A stretch of 64,000 nucleotides of DNA from VFZN01 sp050249615 (GCA_050249615.1 JBFWQE010000012.1:3075-67074); one strand, 5' to 3'. Positions 36,208-45,377 are shown, counted from the first letter of the stretch. Numbers and translations are program-made. Notes: generated by a model from the letters alone, not told the origin.

Positions 36208-36473
36208 CGGCGCCTGGTTCGCTTCGCTCGCGCGGCCGGAGGCGTCGAGGTCCCGAATCCCGTCTCGCCGAGCACCTCGTCTGCGCGGTCAGCGGTATCG
36301 GCGCGGCCACTCGCAAACGCACCCGCGCCCGGCGGCGCCACACGAGGCTCGCGCGTCACGTAGGCACGAACGGCGTCGCGGACGATCTCCGCCATCGGAC
36401 GTCCCGCGCGCTGCATCTCGATCCTGAGCAGGATCTCCAACTCGGGCTCGAGGTAGATCGTCGTTCGCTTCAC
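36204..36473 (-). CDS. Ribbon-helix-helix antitoxin (VapB-like)
   Basis: An 89-aa antitoxin. Residues 1-43 are a CopG/Arc ribbon-helix-helix (MKRTTIYLEPELEILLRIEM, then RPMAEIVRDAVRAYV). The rest is a flexible Ala/Arg-rich tail that would wrap the toxin. It overlaps and precedes the PIN toxin, so both are translated together and probably repress their own promoter in the 145-base spacer to the divergent PadR gene. Confidence 0.87.
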   Translation of the reverse strand: MKRTTIYLEPELEILLRIEMQRAGRPMAEIVRDAVRAYVTREPRVAPPGAGAFASGRADTADRADEVLGETGFGTSTPPAARAKRTRRR

Positions 36474-36583
36474 ATGTCGATGCTAACATAAACATCATCA
36501 AACCATCGCCCGCGGGCCGGCGATTGACCACCCGCAGACGGGAGCGGTCCGCCCGACGAACCCGACGTCCCGGCGAAACGCTC

Positions 36584-36611
36584 TTGACTTACTAAATGTA
36601 AGACCGATACT
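36584..36611 (+). promoter_or_regulatory. Leaderless promoter and operator of the PadR operon
   Basis: TTGACT (36584-36589) and GATACT (36606-36611) have a 16-base spacer. The predicted start site coincides with the PadR GTG at 36619, with no ribosome site before it. An inverted repeat CTTACtaaatGTAAG (36588-36602) occupies the spacer, ideal for autorepression. Confidence 0.65.
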
Positions 36612-36618
36612 CACAAGC

Positions 36619-36933
36619 GTGAGCGACATCCCACGACTCTCACGGGCTCAAAGGAGGATTCTCGAGCTGCTCGCCGCCGAAGGGGAGCTTTACGGCCTGC
36701 AGCTCGTAGCGCGGTCCGGCGGCGCCCTGAAGCGCGGCACCATCTACGTCACGCTGGGCCGGATGCAGGAGAAAGGGTATCTGGAGTCGCGCCAGGAGCC
36801 CTTGCCCGCCGGCGCGATCGGCCTCCCTCGCCGCCTGTACCGCCCGACGGGATATGGCCTGAAAGTCCTGGATGCGTGGCACGCAGCCGAGCGCGCCTTT
36901 GCCGCCCCGCCGGCGCGGCCGGAGCAGGCATGA
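36619..36933 (+). CDS. PadR-family transcriptional regulator
   Basis: A 104-aa winged-helix regulator (LSRAQRRILELLAAEGELYGLQLVARSGGALKRGTIYVTLGRMQEKGYLESR as separate helices and wing; positions about 5-57), with a short C-terminal helix for dimerisation. The GTG start fits a leaderless transcript. Its stop overlaps the next gene's ATG by 4 bases, so it is coupled to an integral membrane protein. PadR regulators paired with a membrane protein generally sense envelope or drug stress; the ligand here is unknown. Confidence 0.9.
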   Translation: MSDIPRLSRAQRRILELLAAEGELYGLQLVARSGGALKRGTIYVTLGRMQEKGYLESRQEPLPAGAIGLPRRLYRPTGYGLKVLDAWHAAERAFAAPPARPEQA

Positions 36934-37826
36934 TGCTGCCCGGCGATCGCCTGCTCGCCATCGCGCGGCTGTGGTTCGATGCGGGCGTCGTCGAACGCGC
37001 CTTCGAGCCGCTCGTCGCGGACTGGCAGTGGATGCTGCTCATCGTCGCGATATTCGCGCTGCTCGGCACGGGCCTCAACGTGCTGCTCTGGGACAGGTGG
37101 GACAACCTGGCCATCTACCCGTTGGAGAGCTGGCCGTTCATCGCCCCGGCGTTCCTGCTCTCGTCCGCGATGTTTGCGGCCCTCCCCCTCGCGCTCGTCA
37201 TCCGGGCACTGCAACCGGATCGGCGCCGGGCGCGGATCGTGGTCGTGCAGACGACAATCGCGCTGTTCCTGCTGTTCGTCACGATCGGCGGTTGGATCGT
37301 GCCCGCGACCAACCAGCAGTACCGGAGAATGGTCGCGGCCGCGCGGGACGGCAAGATGGGCGCGGACTCACCTCAGGCGGCTTCCACGATGCGCGAGCGC
37401 TTCATGGCGAACTGGCGCGAGCTCATCGGCGGCAGCCTTCAGGCGCCGAGCCGTTCAGATCCGCCGCGCGGAACCGCGGAGTTGACGACGTGGGAGCTGT
37501 TCGGGTCGTCCGCTCGACCGACCGATCTCTACGCGCGGTGGGACGACATCGTCGCCGGGCGCCACAATCGCGTGTCGTTGATGGCGTTGCCGCTGGTCCT
37601 CGCCTTGCTCGGGTGGAGTCTGGGCGGCCTCTCAGCCCGGGCGCCGTGCTCGCGCGGCCTGCTGTGGTGGGCTTTCGCGTGCGCGGTCTTCGTCGCGATA
37701 CGCACCGGAACGCACATGTTCCAAGTGACCTACGGCTGGCCGGAGCCGGTGGTCATCTGGCTGCCGCTCGCACTGTTCATGCTCGCGGCAATCGCCGCGC
37801 GACCGCTTCTCGGTTCCAAGACCTGA
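36930..37826 (+). CDS. Six-helix membrane protein, LptF/LptG-like (tentative)
   Basis: A 298-aa inner-membrane protein with about six helices: three near residues 35-55, 70-92 and 101-125, and three near 215-237, 245-262 and 270-292. Between them lies a polar region of only about 85 residues. VPATNQQYRRM after helix 3 and HNRVSLMALPLVLALLGWSL at helix 4 resemble the LptF/LptG permease ends. The periplasmic jellyroll of those proteins is missing or much reduced. ATG overlaps the PadR stop. Membership in the Lpt family is a guess; it could be an unrelated membrane protein under PadR control. Confidence 0.7.
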   Translation: MMLPGDRLLAIARLWFDAGVVERAFEPLVADWQWMLLIVAIFALLGTGLNVLLWDRWDNLAIYPLESWPFIAPAFLLSSAMFAALPLALVIRALQPDRRRARIVVVQTTIALFLLFVTIGGWIVPATNQQYRRMVAAARDGKMGADSPQAASTMRERFMANWRELIGGSLQAPSRSDPPRGTAELTTWELFGSSARPTDLYARWDDIVAGRHNRVSLMALPLVLALLGWSLGGLSARAPCSRGLLWWAFACAVFVAIRTGTHMFQVTYGWPEPVVIWLPLALFMLAAIAARPLLGSKT

Positions 37827-37851
37827 ACTCGGAGCCTGGAGAGCCCGGACC

Positions 37852-39261
37852 TTACTTCCGCTTCGGCTTGTACACGTGCGTGGCCTGCCCGAAGAACTGC
37901 TCGGCGGCCTCCATCACCGTCTCGGTGAGCGTCGGGTGCGGGTGGATGGTGAGCTTCACGTCGGAAGCGGTCGCCCCCATCTCGATGGCCAGCACACCCT
38001 CCGAGATCAGCTCGCCGGCGCCCGATCCGACGATGCCAACGCCCAGGATGCGCTCGGTCTTCGGATCGATGACGAGCTTGGTCATCCCGTCGACGCGGTC
38101 GATGGCGATGGCCCGCCCCGACGCGCCCCAGGGGAAGCGTGCCACCTCCACCGTCAGGCTCTGCTTCTCGGCGTCGGCCTCGGTGAGGCCGGCCCAGGCG
38201 ATCTCGGGATCCGTGAACACCACGGCCGGAATGGCGGCCGGCTCGAAGACCGCCTTGTGGCCCGCTATGGCGTCCACCGCCACGCGTGCCTCGTGCGACG
38301 CCTTGTGCGCCAGCATGGGCTCCCCCGCCACGTCGCCGATGGCGAACATCGTCGGCTCGGCCGTGCGGCGCTGAGTGTCCGTCTCGATGAAGCCCTTCTC
38401 GTTCACCTTGACCTTCGTCCGCTCCAGCCCGTCGATGCTCGCGTTCGGCCGGCGGCCGATGGCCACCAGCACGTAGTCGTACGTGGCTTCGGCCGGGGTA
38501 CCCTCGCCCTCGAAGTTCACCGTGACGCCGGTCTTCGCGTCCTTCATGCCGGTGACCTTCGTCGAGAGGTGGATCTTCTCGAACACCTTCTCGGCGCGCT
38601 GGTTCAGGATGCGCACGAGGTCCCGGTCGGCGCCCGGCAGCAGGCCCGGCGTCATCTCCACGACCGATACTCTCGTGCCGAGCGCCGCGTACACCGACCC
38701 GAGCTCGAGCCCGATGTATCCCCCGCCGATCACCAGCATCGTCTTCGGGATTTCCGGCAGGTCCAGCGCGCCGGTGGAATCCAGCACGCGCGGCGAGTCG
38801 AGCGACAGCGACGGGATGCGCGTCGGGTGCGAGCCGGTGGCGAGGATGACGTAGTCCACGCCGACGGTCTCTTCCCCACCCTCGCTCTTCTGCACGCGCA
38901 GCGTCGTCGGATCGACGATCGAGGCGCGGCCCTGGATGTAGTGGACCTTGCGCAGCTTCGCCACCTGGCCGGTGCCGCTGGTGAGTTTCTCCACGACACG
39001 GTTCTTGTAGGCGCGCAGCTTGTCGACGTCCACCTTCGGCTCCCCGAAGGTGACGCCCCACTCCGTTGCGTGATGCGCCTCGTCGATGACCTTGGCGACG
39101 TGCAGCAGCGCCTTCGACGGGATGCAGCCCTTGTAGAGGCACACGCCGCCGGGGTTCTTCTCCTCGCCGATGAGGGTGACGTCCATCCCGAGATCGGCGG
39201 CATAGAAGGCAGCCGCGTACCCGCCCGGGCCGGCGCCCAGCACCGCAACTCGTGTAGCCAT
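37852..39261 (-). CDS. lpd: Dihydrolipoyl dehydrogenase (E3)
   Basis: A 469-aa FAD/NAD disulfide oxidoreductase that reoxidises dihydrolipoamide on the E2 subunit. FAD motif GAGPGGYAAA (9-18), redox-active disulfide C41/C46 (GGVCLYKGCIPSK), NAD motif GGGYIGLELGSVYA, FAD-contact GDVAGEPMLAHKA, and the C-terminal His-Glu dyad in HPHPTLTETVMEA are all present. It is the last gene of the aceE-aceF-lpd operon, 4 bases after aceF. Confidence 0.95.
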   Translation of the reverse strand: MATRVAVLGAGPGGYAAAFYAADLGMDVTLIGEEKNPGGVCLYKGCIPSKALLHVAKVIDEAHHATEWGVTFGEPKVDVDKLRAYKNRVVEKLTSGTGQVAKLRKVHYIQGRASIVDPTTLRVQKSEGGEETVGVDYVILATGSHPTRIPSLSLDSPRVLDSTGALDLPEIPKTMLVIGGGYIGLELGSVYAALGTRVSVVEMTPGLLPGADRDLVRILNQRAEKVFEKIHLSTKVTGMKDAKTGVTVNFEGEGTPAEATYDYVLVAIGRRPNASIDGLERTKVKVNEKGFIETDTQRRTAEPTMFAIGDVAGEPMLAHKASHEARVAVDAIAGHKAVFEPAAIPAVVFTDPEIAWAGLTEADAEKQSLTVEVARFPWGASGRAIAIDRVDGMTKLVIDPKTERILGVGIVGSGAGELISEGVLAIEMGATASDVKLTIHPHPTLTETVMEAAEQFFGQATHVYKPKRK

Positions 39262-39265
39262 GGCG

Positions 39266-40618
39266 TTACCCTCGGAGTGCCAGCGCGAAGGGGCTTTCGA
39301 GCGCCTCGGCGACCCAGCGCAGGAACCGGATGGCGTCGGCGCCGTCGATGATCCGGTGGTCGTAGCTGAGCGACAGCGGCAGCATCTGCCGCGGCTCGAA
39401 CGCCTCGCCGTTCCACACCGGCTCGAAGATGCCGCGCGAGATGCCCAGGATGGCCACCTCGGGCCAGTTGATGATGGGCGTGAACGCGGTGCCGCCGATG
39501 CCGCCGAGGTTCGAGATGGACATCGAGCCGCCGGACATGTCGTCGAGCGAGAGCTTCCGGGCGCGGGCCTTTTCGGCCAGCTGCTGGATCTCGATCGACA
39601 GCTGCATCAGGTTCTTCCTGTCCGCGTCGCGCACCACGGGCACGAGCAGCCCGTTGTCGGTGTCCACGGCGATGCCGACGTTCACGTACTTCCTGTAGAC
39701 GATCGCCTCGCCGGTCATGTCCACCGAGGCATTGAACTGCGGGAACACCCTCAGGGCGCTGGCCAGCACCTTGGCGGCCACGGCGGTGACCGTGAGGTTG
39801 CCGCCGGCCTTCTCCACCTCGGCGCGGTACTTCTTGCGCATCTGCTCCAGCAGCGTGATGTCGGCCTTGTCGAACTGCGTGACGTGCGGGATGGTGTTCC
39901 ACGCGCTGCTCAGGTGCTCGGCGGTCTTCCGCCGGATGCCGGTCATCGCCTTCCGCTCGATCTCGCCGAACTTCGCGAGATCCGGCAGCGGCCGCACCTG
40001 CAGCGGTGCGGCACCGGCCGAGGCAGCCACCTGGCCGGCGCTGCCGAAGCTCGTCATGACCCGTTTGGCGAACTCCTTCACGTCGTCCTGTGAAATGCGC
40101 CCGCCGGGCCCCGTGCCCGGAACCTGGGCAATGTCGACGCCGATCTCGCGCGCCAGGCGACGTACCGAGGGCGCCGCGGGAGCGGTGGGCTGGGCGGTGG
40201 ACACCTGCAGGGCGACCGGCGCCTGATGGCGCGCGGCCGCGATATCCACGACCGCCGCCCTGGGACGTTCGGGTTCGGCGGCGGACGGGGGCGGCGCCGG
40301 GGGTGCGGGCGCGGGCGGTTCGACCTGGGCGGGCGCTGCGGCTTCGGCGTTCGGCGCCTCAGCCTCGGGTGGTGCGCCGGCCACGCCCTGATCGACGGTC
40401 ATCACGGCCTGGCCGGGCTTCACCTTGTCGCCCGCCTTCACGCGGACGGACTTGACGATGCCGGCGAGCGTGGACGGCACCTCGATGGTCGCCTTGTCGG
40501 TTTCGAGCTCGAGCACTGGCTGATCCACCTTCAGCGGATCGCCGGGCTTCACCAGCACCTTCAGGACGTCGCCCTGGGCGACGCCGTCGCCAAGAGTCGG
40601 GAGAACGAGATCGGTCAC
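39266..40618 (-). CDS. aceF: Dihydrolipoamide acetyltransferase (pyruvate dehydrogenase E2)
   Basis: A 450-aa E2 core protein that moves acetyl groups from E1 to CoA. One lipoyl domain (1-76, lipoyl Lys K42 in ETDKATIEVPS), an Ala/Pro-rich swinging linker (about 80-145) and a peripheral-subunit-binding domain (SVRRLAREIGVDIAQVPG, about 151-185) come first. The catalytic domain ends with SYDHRIIDGADA near 420. Only one lipoyl domain is present; E. coli has three. It lies between aceE (13 bases) and lpd (4 bases). Confidence 0.95.
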   Translation of the reverse strand: MTDLVLPTLGDGVAQGDVLKVLVKPGDPLKVDQPVLELETDKATIEVPSTLAGIVKSVRVKAGDKVKPGQAVMTVDQGVAGAPPEAEAPNAEAAAPAQVEPPAPAPPAPPPSAAEPERPRAAVVDIAAARHQAPVALQVSTAQPTAPAAPSVRRLAREIGVDIAQVPGTGPGGRISQDDVKEFAKRVMTSFGSAGQVAASAGAAPLQVRPLPDLAKFGEIERKAMTGIRRKTAEHLSSAWNTIPHVTQFDKADITLLEQMRKKYRAEVEKAGGNLTVTAVAAKVLASALRVFPQFNASVDMTGEAIVYRKYVNVGIAVDTDNGLLVPVVRDADRKNLMQLSIEIQQLAEKARARKLSLDDMSGGSMSISNLGGIGGTAFTPIINWPEVAILGISRGIFEPVWNGEAFEPRQMLPLSLSYDHRIIDGADAIRFLRWVAEALESPFALALRG

Positions 40619-40631
40619 GGCTTGGGGTCCC

Positions 40632-43310
40632 TCAGCTGATGGCCGGGTTCGGTTTCTCGGGGTTGATGCCGAGGTCCTTGATGGCCCGGGCCACGACGGA
40701 TGGTTCGACCTGCTTGTCCTGCATGAGCGCGTAGAGCGTGGAGAGCACGATGAAGCGCGCGTCCACCTCGAAGAAGTCGCGGAGCGCGGCGCGCGTGTCG
40801 CTGCGGCCGAAGCCGTCGGTGCCGAGCGCCTGGAGCTTCTTCGGCAGCCACCGGTCGATGGAGTCCGGCAGGACTTTCAGGTAGTCGGAGGCTGCCACGA
40901 ACACGCCGGGGGCGTTCCTCGTGGCCTGCGTCACATAGGGCACGCGCGGCTTGTCGTTCGGGTGCAGGCGGTTCCAGCGCTCCGCCGCATGGCCGTCGCG
41001 ATAGAGGTTCACGTAGCTCGTGACGCTCCAGACATCCGCGCCCACGTTGTACTGCTCCTCGAGCATCTCCTGCGCCTTGAGGGCCTCGGTCAGGATGGTG
41101 CCGCTGCCGAACAGCTGCGCGCGGAGCTTGGCCTTCGGCTTGCTGGTGGGCCTGCAGACGTACATCCCCTTGAGAATGCCGTCCTTCGCCCCCTCCGGCA
41201 TCGGCGGGTGCTCGTACTGCTCGTTCATCACGGTGAGGTAGTAGAAGATGCCCTCCCGGTCCGCGTACATCCGCTTGATGCCGTCCTCGACGATCACCGC
41301 CAGCTCGTAGGCGAAGGCCGGGTCGTACGACTGGCAGTTCGGCACGGGCATCGCCAGCACATGGCTCTGGCCGTCCTCGTGCTGCAGCCCCTCGCCGTTC
41401 AGCGTGGTGCGGCCCGAGGTCCCGCCCACCACGAAGCCCTTCATCCGCATGTCGGCACCGGCCCAGATGAGGTCCCCGATGCGCTGGAAGCCGAACATCG
41501 AATAGAAGATGAAGAACGGGATCATGTTGATCCCGTGGGTCGCGTAGGCGGTGCCGGCCGCGATGAACGACGACATCGAGCCCGCCTCGTTGATGCCCTC
41601 CTCCAGGATCTGGCCGTCCGAGGCCTCCTTGTAGTAGAGCAGCGTGTCGCGGTCCACCGGCTCGTACTTCTGGCCCTCGTGCGCGTAGATGCCCACCTGC
41701 CGGAACAGCGCCTCCATGCCGAACGTGCGCGCCTCGTCCGGGACGATGGGGACGATGAGCCTGCCGATGCTGTCGTCGCGGAGGAGCTTCGAGAGCAGGC
41801 GCACGAACACCATCGTGGTGGACGCCTTGCGGTTCTCGGTGCCCTTGTGGAACTCCTCGAACGTGTCGCCGAAGGCGAGGTGCAGCGGCGCGGAGCGGTC
41901 CTGGCGCTTCGGCACCGGCCCGTGCAGGGCCTCGCGCCGCTCGCGCATGTAGCTGATCTCGGTGGAGTTCTCCGCGGGCCGGTAGAAGGGCGCCTCGGCC
42001 ACCTCGTCGTCCGAGATGGGAATCCCGAAGCGCGTGCGGAACGCGCGCACCTCGTCCTCGTTCAGCTTCTTCTGCTGGTGGGTGATGTTCTTGCCCTCGC
42101 CCGACTCGCCGATGCCGTAGCCCTTGATGGTGCGCGCGAGGATGACCGTGGGCATCCCCTTCGTCTCCGTAGCGCGCTTGAAGGCGTTGTACACCTTGAC
42201 CGGATCGTGCCCGCCCAGCTTGAGCCGCTTGAGCTGCTCGTCCGACAGGTGCTTGACCATCTCGAGCAGGCGCGGGTCGGCGCCCCAGAAGTGCTTGCGC
42301 ATGTAGGCGCCCGACTCGACGGCGTACTTCTGGTACTCGCCGTCCACGACCTCGCCCATCCGCTTGACCAGCAGCCCCTCGGTGTCCTTCTCGAGCAGCG
42401 CGTCCCACTCCGAGCCCCAGATCACCTTGATGACGTTCCAGCCCGCGCCGCGGAAGATGGCCTCGAGCTCCTGCATGATCTGGCCGTTGCCGCGCACCGG
42501 GCCGTCGAGCCGCTGCAGGTTGCAGTTGATCACGAACACCAGGTTGTCCAGCTTCTCGCGCGAGGCCAGCGTGATGGCGCCCAGCGACTCGGGCTCGTCG
42601 GTCTCACCGTCGCCCAGGAACGCCCAGACCTTCGCGTCGGTCACCGGCTTGAGCCCGCGGTCCTCGATGTAGCGGTTGAAGCGCGCCTGGTAGATGGCCA
42701 TGATGGGCCCCAGGCCCATCGACACCGTGGGGAACTCCCAGAAATCGGGCATGAGCCACGGGTGCGGATAGGACGACAGCCCGCCGCCCGGCTTCAGCTC
42801 GCGGCGGAAGTTCTCCAGTTGCTGCAGGCTGATGCGCCCCTCCAGGAACGCGCGCGCATAGATGCCCGGCGAGCCATGGCCCTGGAAGTACACGATGTCG
42901 CCTTCGTTCCCGTTCTCCCGGCCGCGGAAGAAGTGGTTGAAGCCCACTTCGTACAACGTGGCCGAGGAGGCGAACGTGGAGATGTGGCCGCCGATGCCGT
43001 CCTCCAGGCGGTTCGCCCGCACGACCATCGCCATCGCGTTCCAGCGGACGAGGCTCTTGATCCGGCGCTCGACCTCGCGGCTGCCGGGATACGGGACTTC
43101 TTCGCTGGGATGGATGGAGTTGATGTAAGGGGTGTTGGCGGTGAAGGGGAGTTTGGCGCCGGACTTCTGGGCGTGAATCCCGAGGTCGCGGAGGAGGCGG
43201 CCGACCCGGGCCGACCCGCCGTGCCGAATCACATCGTCCAGCGAGTCGAGCCATTCACGGGTTTCGAGGGCTTCGAGCTGCGCGGGATCCATTGGAGCAG
43301 TATTTCTCAT
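40632..43310 (-). CDS. aceE: Pyruvate dehydrogenase E1, homodimeric type
   Basis: An 892-aa thiamine-diphosphate enzyme that decarboxylates pyruvate and acetylates the E2 lipoyl arm. The ThDP motif runs from GDGETDEPESLGAI to NCNLQRLDGPVRG (about 230-275); GRTTLNGEGLQHEDG, QSYDPAFAYELAVI and the long C-terminal transketolase-like region are typical of AceE. ATG 43310 gives a length near E. coli AceE (887 aa); ATG 43292 is also possible. First gene of the operon, divergent from a uracil-DNA glycosylase gene with 50 bases between. Confidence 0.95.
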   Translation of the reverse strand: MRNTAPMDPAQLEALETREWLDSLDDVIRHGGSARVGRLLRDLGIHAQKSGAKLPFTANTPYINSIHPSEEVPYPGSREVERRIKSLVRWNAMAMVVRANRLEDGIGGHISTFASSATLYEVGFNHFFRGRENGNEGDIVYFQGHGSPGIYARAFLEGRISLQQLENFRRELKPGGGLSSYPHPWLMPDFWEFPTVSMGLGPIMAIYQARFNRYIEDRGLKPVTDAKVWAFLGDGETDEPESLGAITLASREKLDNLVFVINCNLQRLDGPVRGNGQIMQELEAIFRGAGWNVIKVIWGSEWDALLEKDTEGLLVKRMGEVVDGEYQKYAVESGAYMRKHFWGADPRLLEMVKHLSDEQLKRLKLGGHDPVKVYNAFKRATETKGMPTVILARTIKGYGIGESGEGKNITHQQKKLNEDEVRAFRTRFGIPISDDEVAEAPFYRPAENSTEISYMRERREALHGPVPKRQDRSAPLHLAFGDTFEEFHKGTENRKASTTMVFVRLLSKLLRDDSIGRLIVPIVPDEARTFGMEALFRQVGIYAHEGQKYEPVDRDTLLYYKEASDGQILEEGINEAGSMSSFIAAGTAYATHGINMIPFFIFYSMFGFQRIGDLIWAGADMRMKGFVVGGTSGRTTLNGEGLQHEDGQSHVLAMPVPNCQSYDPAFAYELAVIVEDGIKRMYADREGIFYYLTVMNEQYEHPPMPEGAKDGILKGMYVCRPTSKPKAKLRAQLFGSGTILTEALKAQEMLEEQYNVGADVWSVTSYVNLYRDGHAAERWNRLHPNDKPRVPYVTQATRNAPGVFVAASDYLKVLPDSIDRWLPKKLQALGTDGFGRSDTRAALRDFFEVDARFIVLSTLYALMQDKQVEPSVVARAIKDLGINPEKPNPAIS

Positions 43311-43360
43311 GGCCGTGTATGACCTTCCTTCTCGTCGCGAGGCAATCGTACCATTGTAGT

Positions 43361-44119
43361 GTGAAGACGAAGAAAAGCCCACGCTTTCGCCATCCTTCCT
43401 CCCTCTCGGCCGTAACCGAGCAGATCGTCGGCTGCGAGCGCTGTCCGCGCCTGCGGACCTACTGCCGAGGCATCGCCGAGATGAAACGGGCGGCTTACCG
43501 TGACTGGACCTACTGGGGCCGCCCCGTCCCGGGTTTCGGCGATCCGCAGGCGCGCGTCCTCATCCTCGGCCTGGCGCCGGCGGCGCACGGCGCGAACCGC
43601 ACGGGACGCGTCTTCACCGGCGACGGCCGAGGCGGCTCCGGCGACTTCCTCATGGCGGCACTGCATCGGGCCGGGTTCGCCAACCGCGACACGTCGGACC
43701 ACCCGGGTGACGGCCTGGCCCTCAGCGGCGCGTACATCGCCGCCGCAGTACGGTGCGCGCCGCCGCAGAACAGGCCCACCCCTGGCGAGGTGGCCGCCTG
43801 CCTCGATCATCTCGAGGCCGAGCTCGCCCACCTGCCGCGCGTGGACACCGTCGTGGCGCTCGGCAAGATCGCCTGGGACGCGTGGCTGCAGCTCCTCGCG
43901 CGCCAGTACGTGCTGCCACGGCCGAAGCCCGCCTTCGGTCATGGGACCATCTTCGACATGCGGGCGCTCGAGCGGAGGCGCGGATCGCGAAGCCCCGCAG
44001 ACCCGCCCGCGCGGCTGATCGGCTGCTATCACCCCTCACGGCAGAACACCAACACCGGCACGGTCACGCCCGCGATGTACGACGCGGTGTTCAGGTCACT
44101 GTCCATTGCCGATCGCTGA
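43361..44119 (+). CDS. Uracil-DNA glycosylase, type 5-like (UdgB)
   Basis: A 252-aa DNA-repair enzyme removing uracil and perhaps hypoxanthine. Motif A GLAPAAHGANRTGR (about 69-82) is typical of type 5 UDGs, lacking the catalytic Asp of type 1 enzymes; motif HPSRQNTNTG lies near the end. Cysteines CERCPRLRTYC and AAVRCAPPQ fit the iron-sulfur cluster. GTG 43361 has no ribosome site and may be leaderless (TACCAT 7 bases before). The final residues (SIADR) and the stop codon are encoded by the left arm of the palindromic repeat element. Confidence 0.9.
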   Translation: MKTKKSPRFRHPSSLSAVTEQIVGCERCPRLRTYCRGIAEMKRAAYRDWTYWGRPVPGFGDPQARVLILGLAPAAHGANRTGRVFTGDGRGGSGDFLMAALHRAGFANRDTSDHPGDGLALSGAYIAAAVRCAPPQNRPTPGEVAACLDHLEAELAHLPRVDTVVALGKIAWDAWLQLLARQYVLPRPKPAFGHGTIFDMRALERRRGSRSPADPPARLIGCYHPSRQNTNTGTVTPAMYDAVFRSLSIADR

Positions 44120-44274
44120 TTGCCAATCGGGCGATTCATCGGGCGATTGCCGATTGGCCATTGGGGCATTCGATTGCGGCAGTGGCGCAATGCGCCAATC
44201 GAATGTCTCAATGCCGCATTCATCAATCGCCCAATGAATCGCTCGATCATCAATCACCAATCGTCAATGGACAG
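44099..44274. repeat. Long palindromic repeat element, copy 2
   Basis: A 176-bp, nearly full-length palindrome. Both ends read CTGTCCATTG inward, and the two arms (about 78 bases) share roughly 80% identity. The centre is TGGCGCA-a-TGCGCCA. Flanking words GCGATTCATCGGGCGATTG match copy 1 at 15407-15651. It overlaps the end of the UDG gene and stops 9 bases short of the threonine-dehydratase stop. Confidence 0.88.
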
Positions 44275-44283
44275 CCTTCCCCC

Positions 44284-45223
44284 TCACCCGCCCAGCACCC
44301 AGCGCAACTTCCCCTGGTCGAGGTTGCCGCCCGACATCACGCACACGACCCTCTGGCCGCGCAGCGAGTCCCGCCGCTTCAGCGCCGCGGCAATGGATGC
44401 CGAGCCGGCGCCCTCGGCCAGGTTGTGCGTGGTGCGCAGCGCGACGCGCACACCCTCGGCGAGCTCCTCCTCGGTGAGGAGGACGAAGTCGTCGAGGTAC
44501 GCCTTCAGGATGCCGAACGTGAGGTCGAACGTCACGCGCGTGGCAACGCCCTCGGCGAACGTGTTGGCGGACTCCCCCACGACCCGATCGGGCCCCCGCC
44601 ACGAGCGGGCGATGGCATCGGCGTTCACGGCGCCGACGCCGACAATGCGCGCCGTCGAGCCGAGCGCGTTGCGCACGGTGATGAGCCCGCAGGCGCCGCT
44701 CCCGCCGCCGATGGGGACGAAGATGACGTCCACGTCGGGCTCGTGCTCGAAGATCTCGAGCGCGTAGGTCCCCACGCCGGCGATCAGGAGCGGCTCGTTG
44801 GCCGAGTGCACGTAGCGCGCCCCCGTTTCCGCGGCGCGCCTCTCGCACCGGGCGCGGGCCTCGTCGAAGTCGCGACCCCCTTCTTCCACCGTGGCACCGA
44901 ATGCGCGCATCGCGGCGTTCTTCTCGGGATTGTTGCCCTCGGGCACGAAGACCGTGCAGGCCGCGCCGAAGAGCTGCGAGGCCAGGGCGATGGACTGCCC
45001 GTGGTTGCCGGTGCTGGCCGTCACGAGGCCGCGCGCGCGCTGCTCCGGGGTGAGCGTGCTCACCAGGTTCACGCCGCCGCGCACCTTGAAGGCGCCGGTC
45101 GGGTTGTGATTCTCGTGCTTCACCAGGATGTCGAGACCGCTCTCCTGGTCGAGGAGCGGGTGCTTCATCAGGGGCGAAGCCGGCACGTGCCCGGCGATGC
45201 GCTGGCGGGCGGCGTAAACGTCC
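44284..45223 (-). CDS. Threonine dehydratase-like PLP enzyme, N-terminus lost in gap
   Basis: A fold-type II PLP enzyme (at least 312 residues visible) of the threonine/serine dehydratase family, deaminating threonine or serine, or acting as a racemase. Schiff-base Lys in NPTGAFKVRGG, substrate loop STGNHGQ, PLP phosphate loop GGGSGACG and C-terminal MSGGNLD are all intact. The frame stays open through DVYAARQRIAGH up to the N gap, so the N-terminus lies in the gap; the GTG at 45186 is not the true start. No ACT regulatory domain follows, fitting a catabolic type. Confidence 0.9.
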
Positions 45224-45323
45224 NNNNNNNNNNNNNNNNNNNNNNNNNNNNNNNNNNNNNNNNNNNNNNNNNNNNNNNNNNNNNNNNNNNNNNNNNNNNN
45301 NNNNNNNNNNNNNNNNNNNNNNN
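45224..45323. other. Assembly gap (100 N)
   Basis: Exactly 100 Ns, a fixed-size placeholder rather than a measured gap. It hides the start of the dehydratase gene and part of a GGTTCTC array, whose repetitive nature probably broke the assembly. Confidence 0.99.
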
Positions 45324-45377
45324 GGGTTCAGGGGTTCTCGGGTTCTCGGGTTCTCAGGTTCGGGGGTTCTCGGGTCC
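45324..45377. repeat. GGTTCTC array beside the gap
   Basis: Five or more units of GGGTTCTC / GGTTCTCA run from the gap edge into the end of the glycerophosphodiesterase gene; the same unit occurs at 33849-33916. The leftward gene's stop codon lies inside the array (TCA at 45354-45356). Confidence 0.8.

Noticed and set aside
43292..43360. Longer start for the uracil-DNA glycosylase (ATG 43292)
   Set aside because: It would overlap the divergent aceE start codon and add residues unlike the family; GTG 43361 gives the normal N-terminus.
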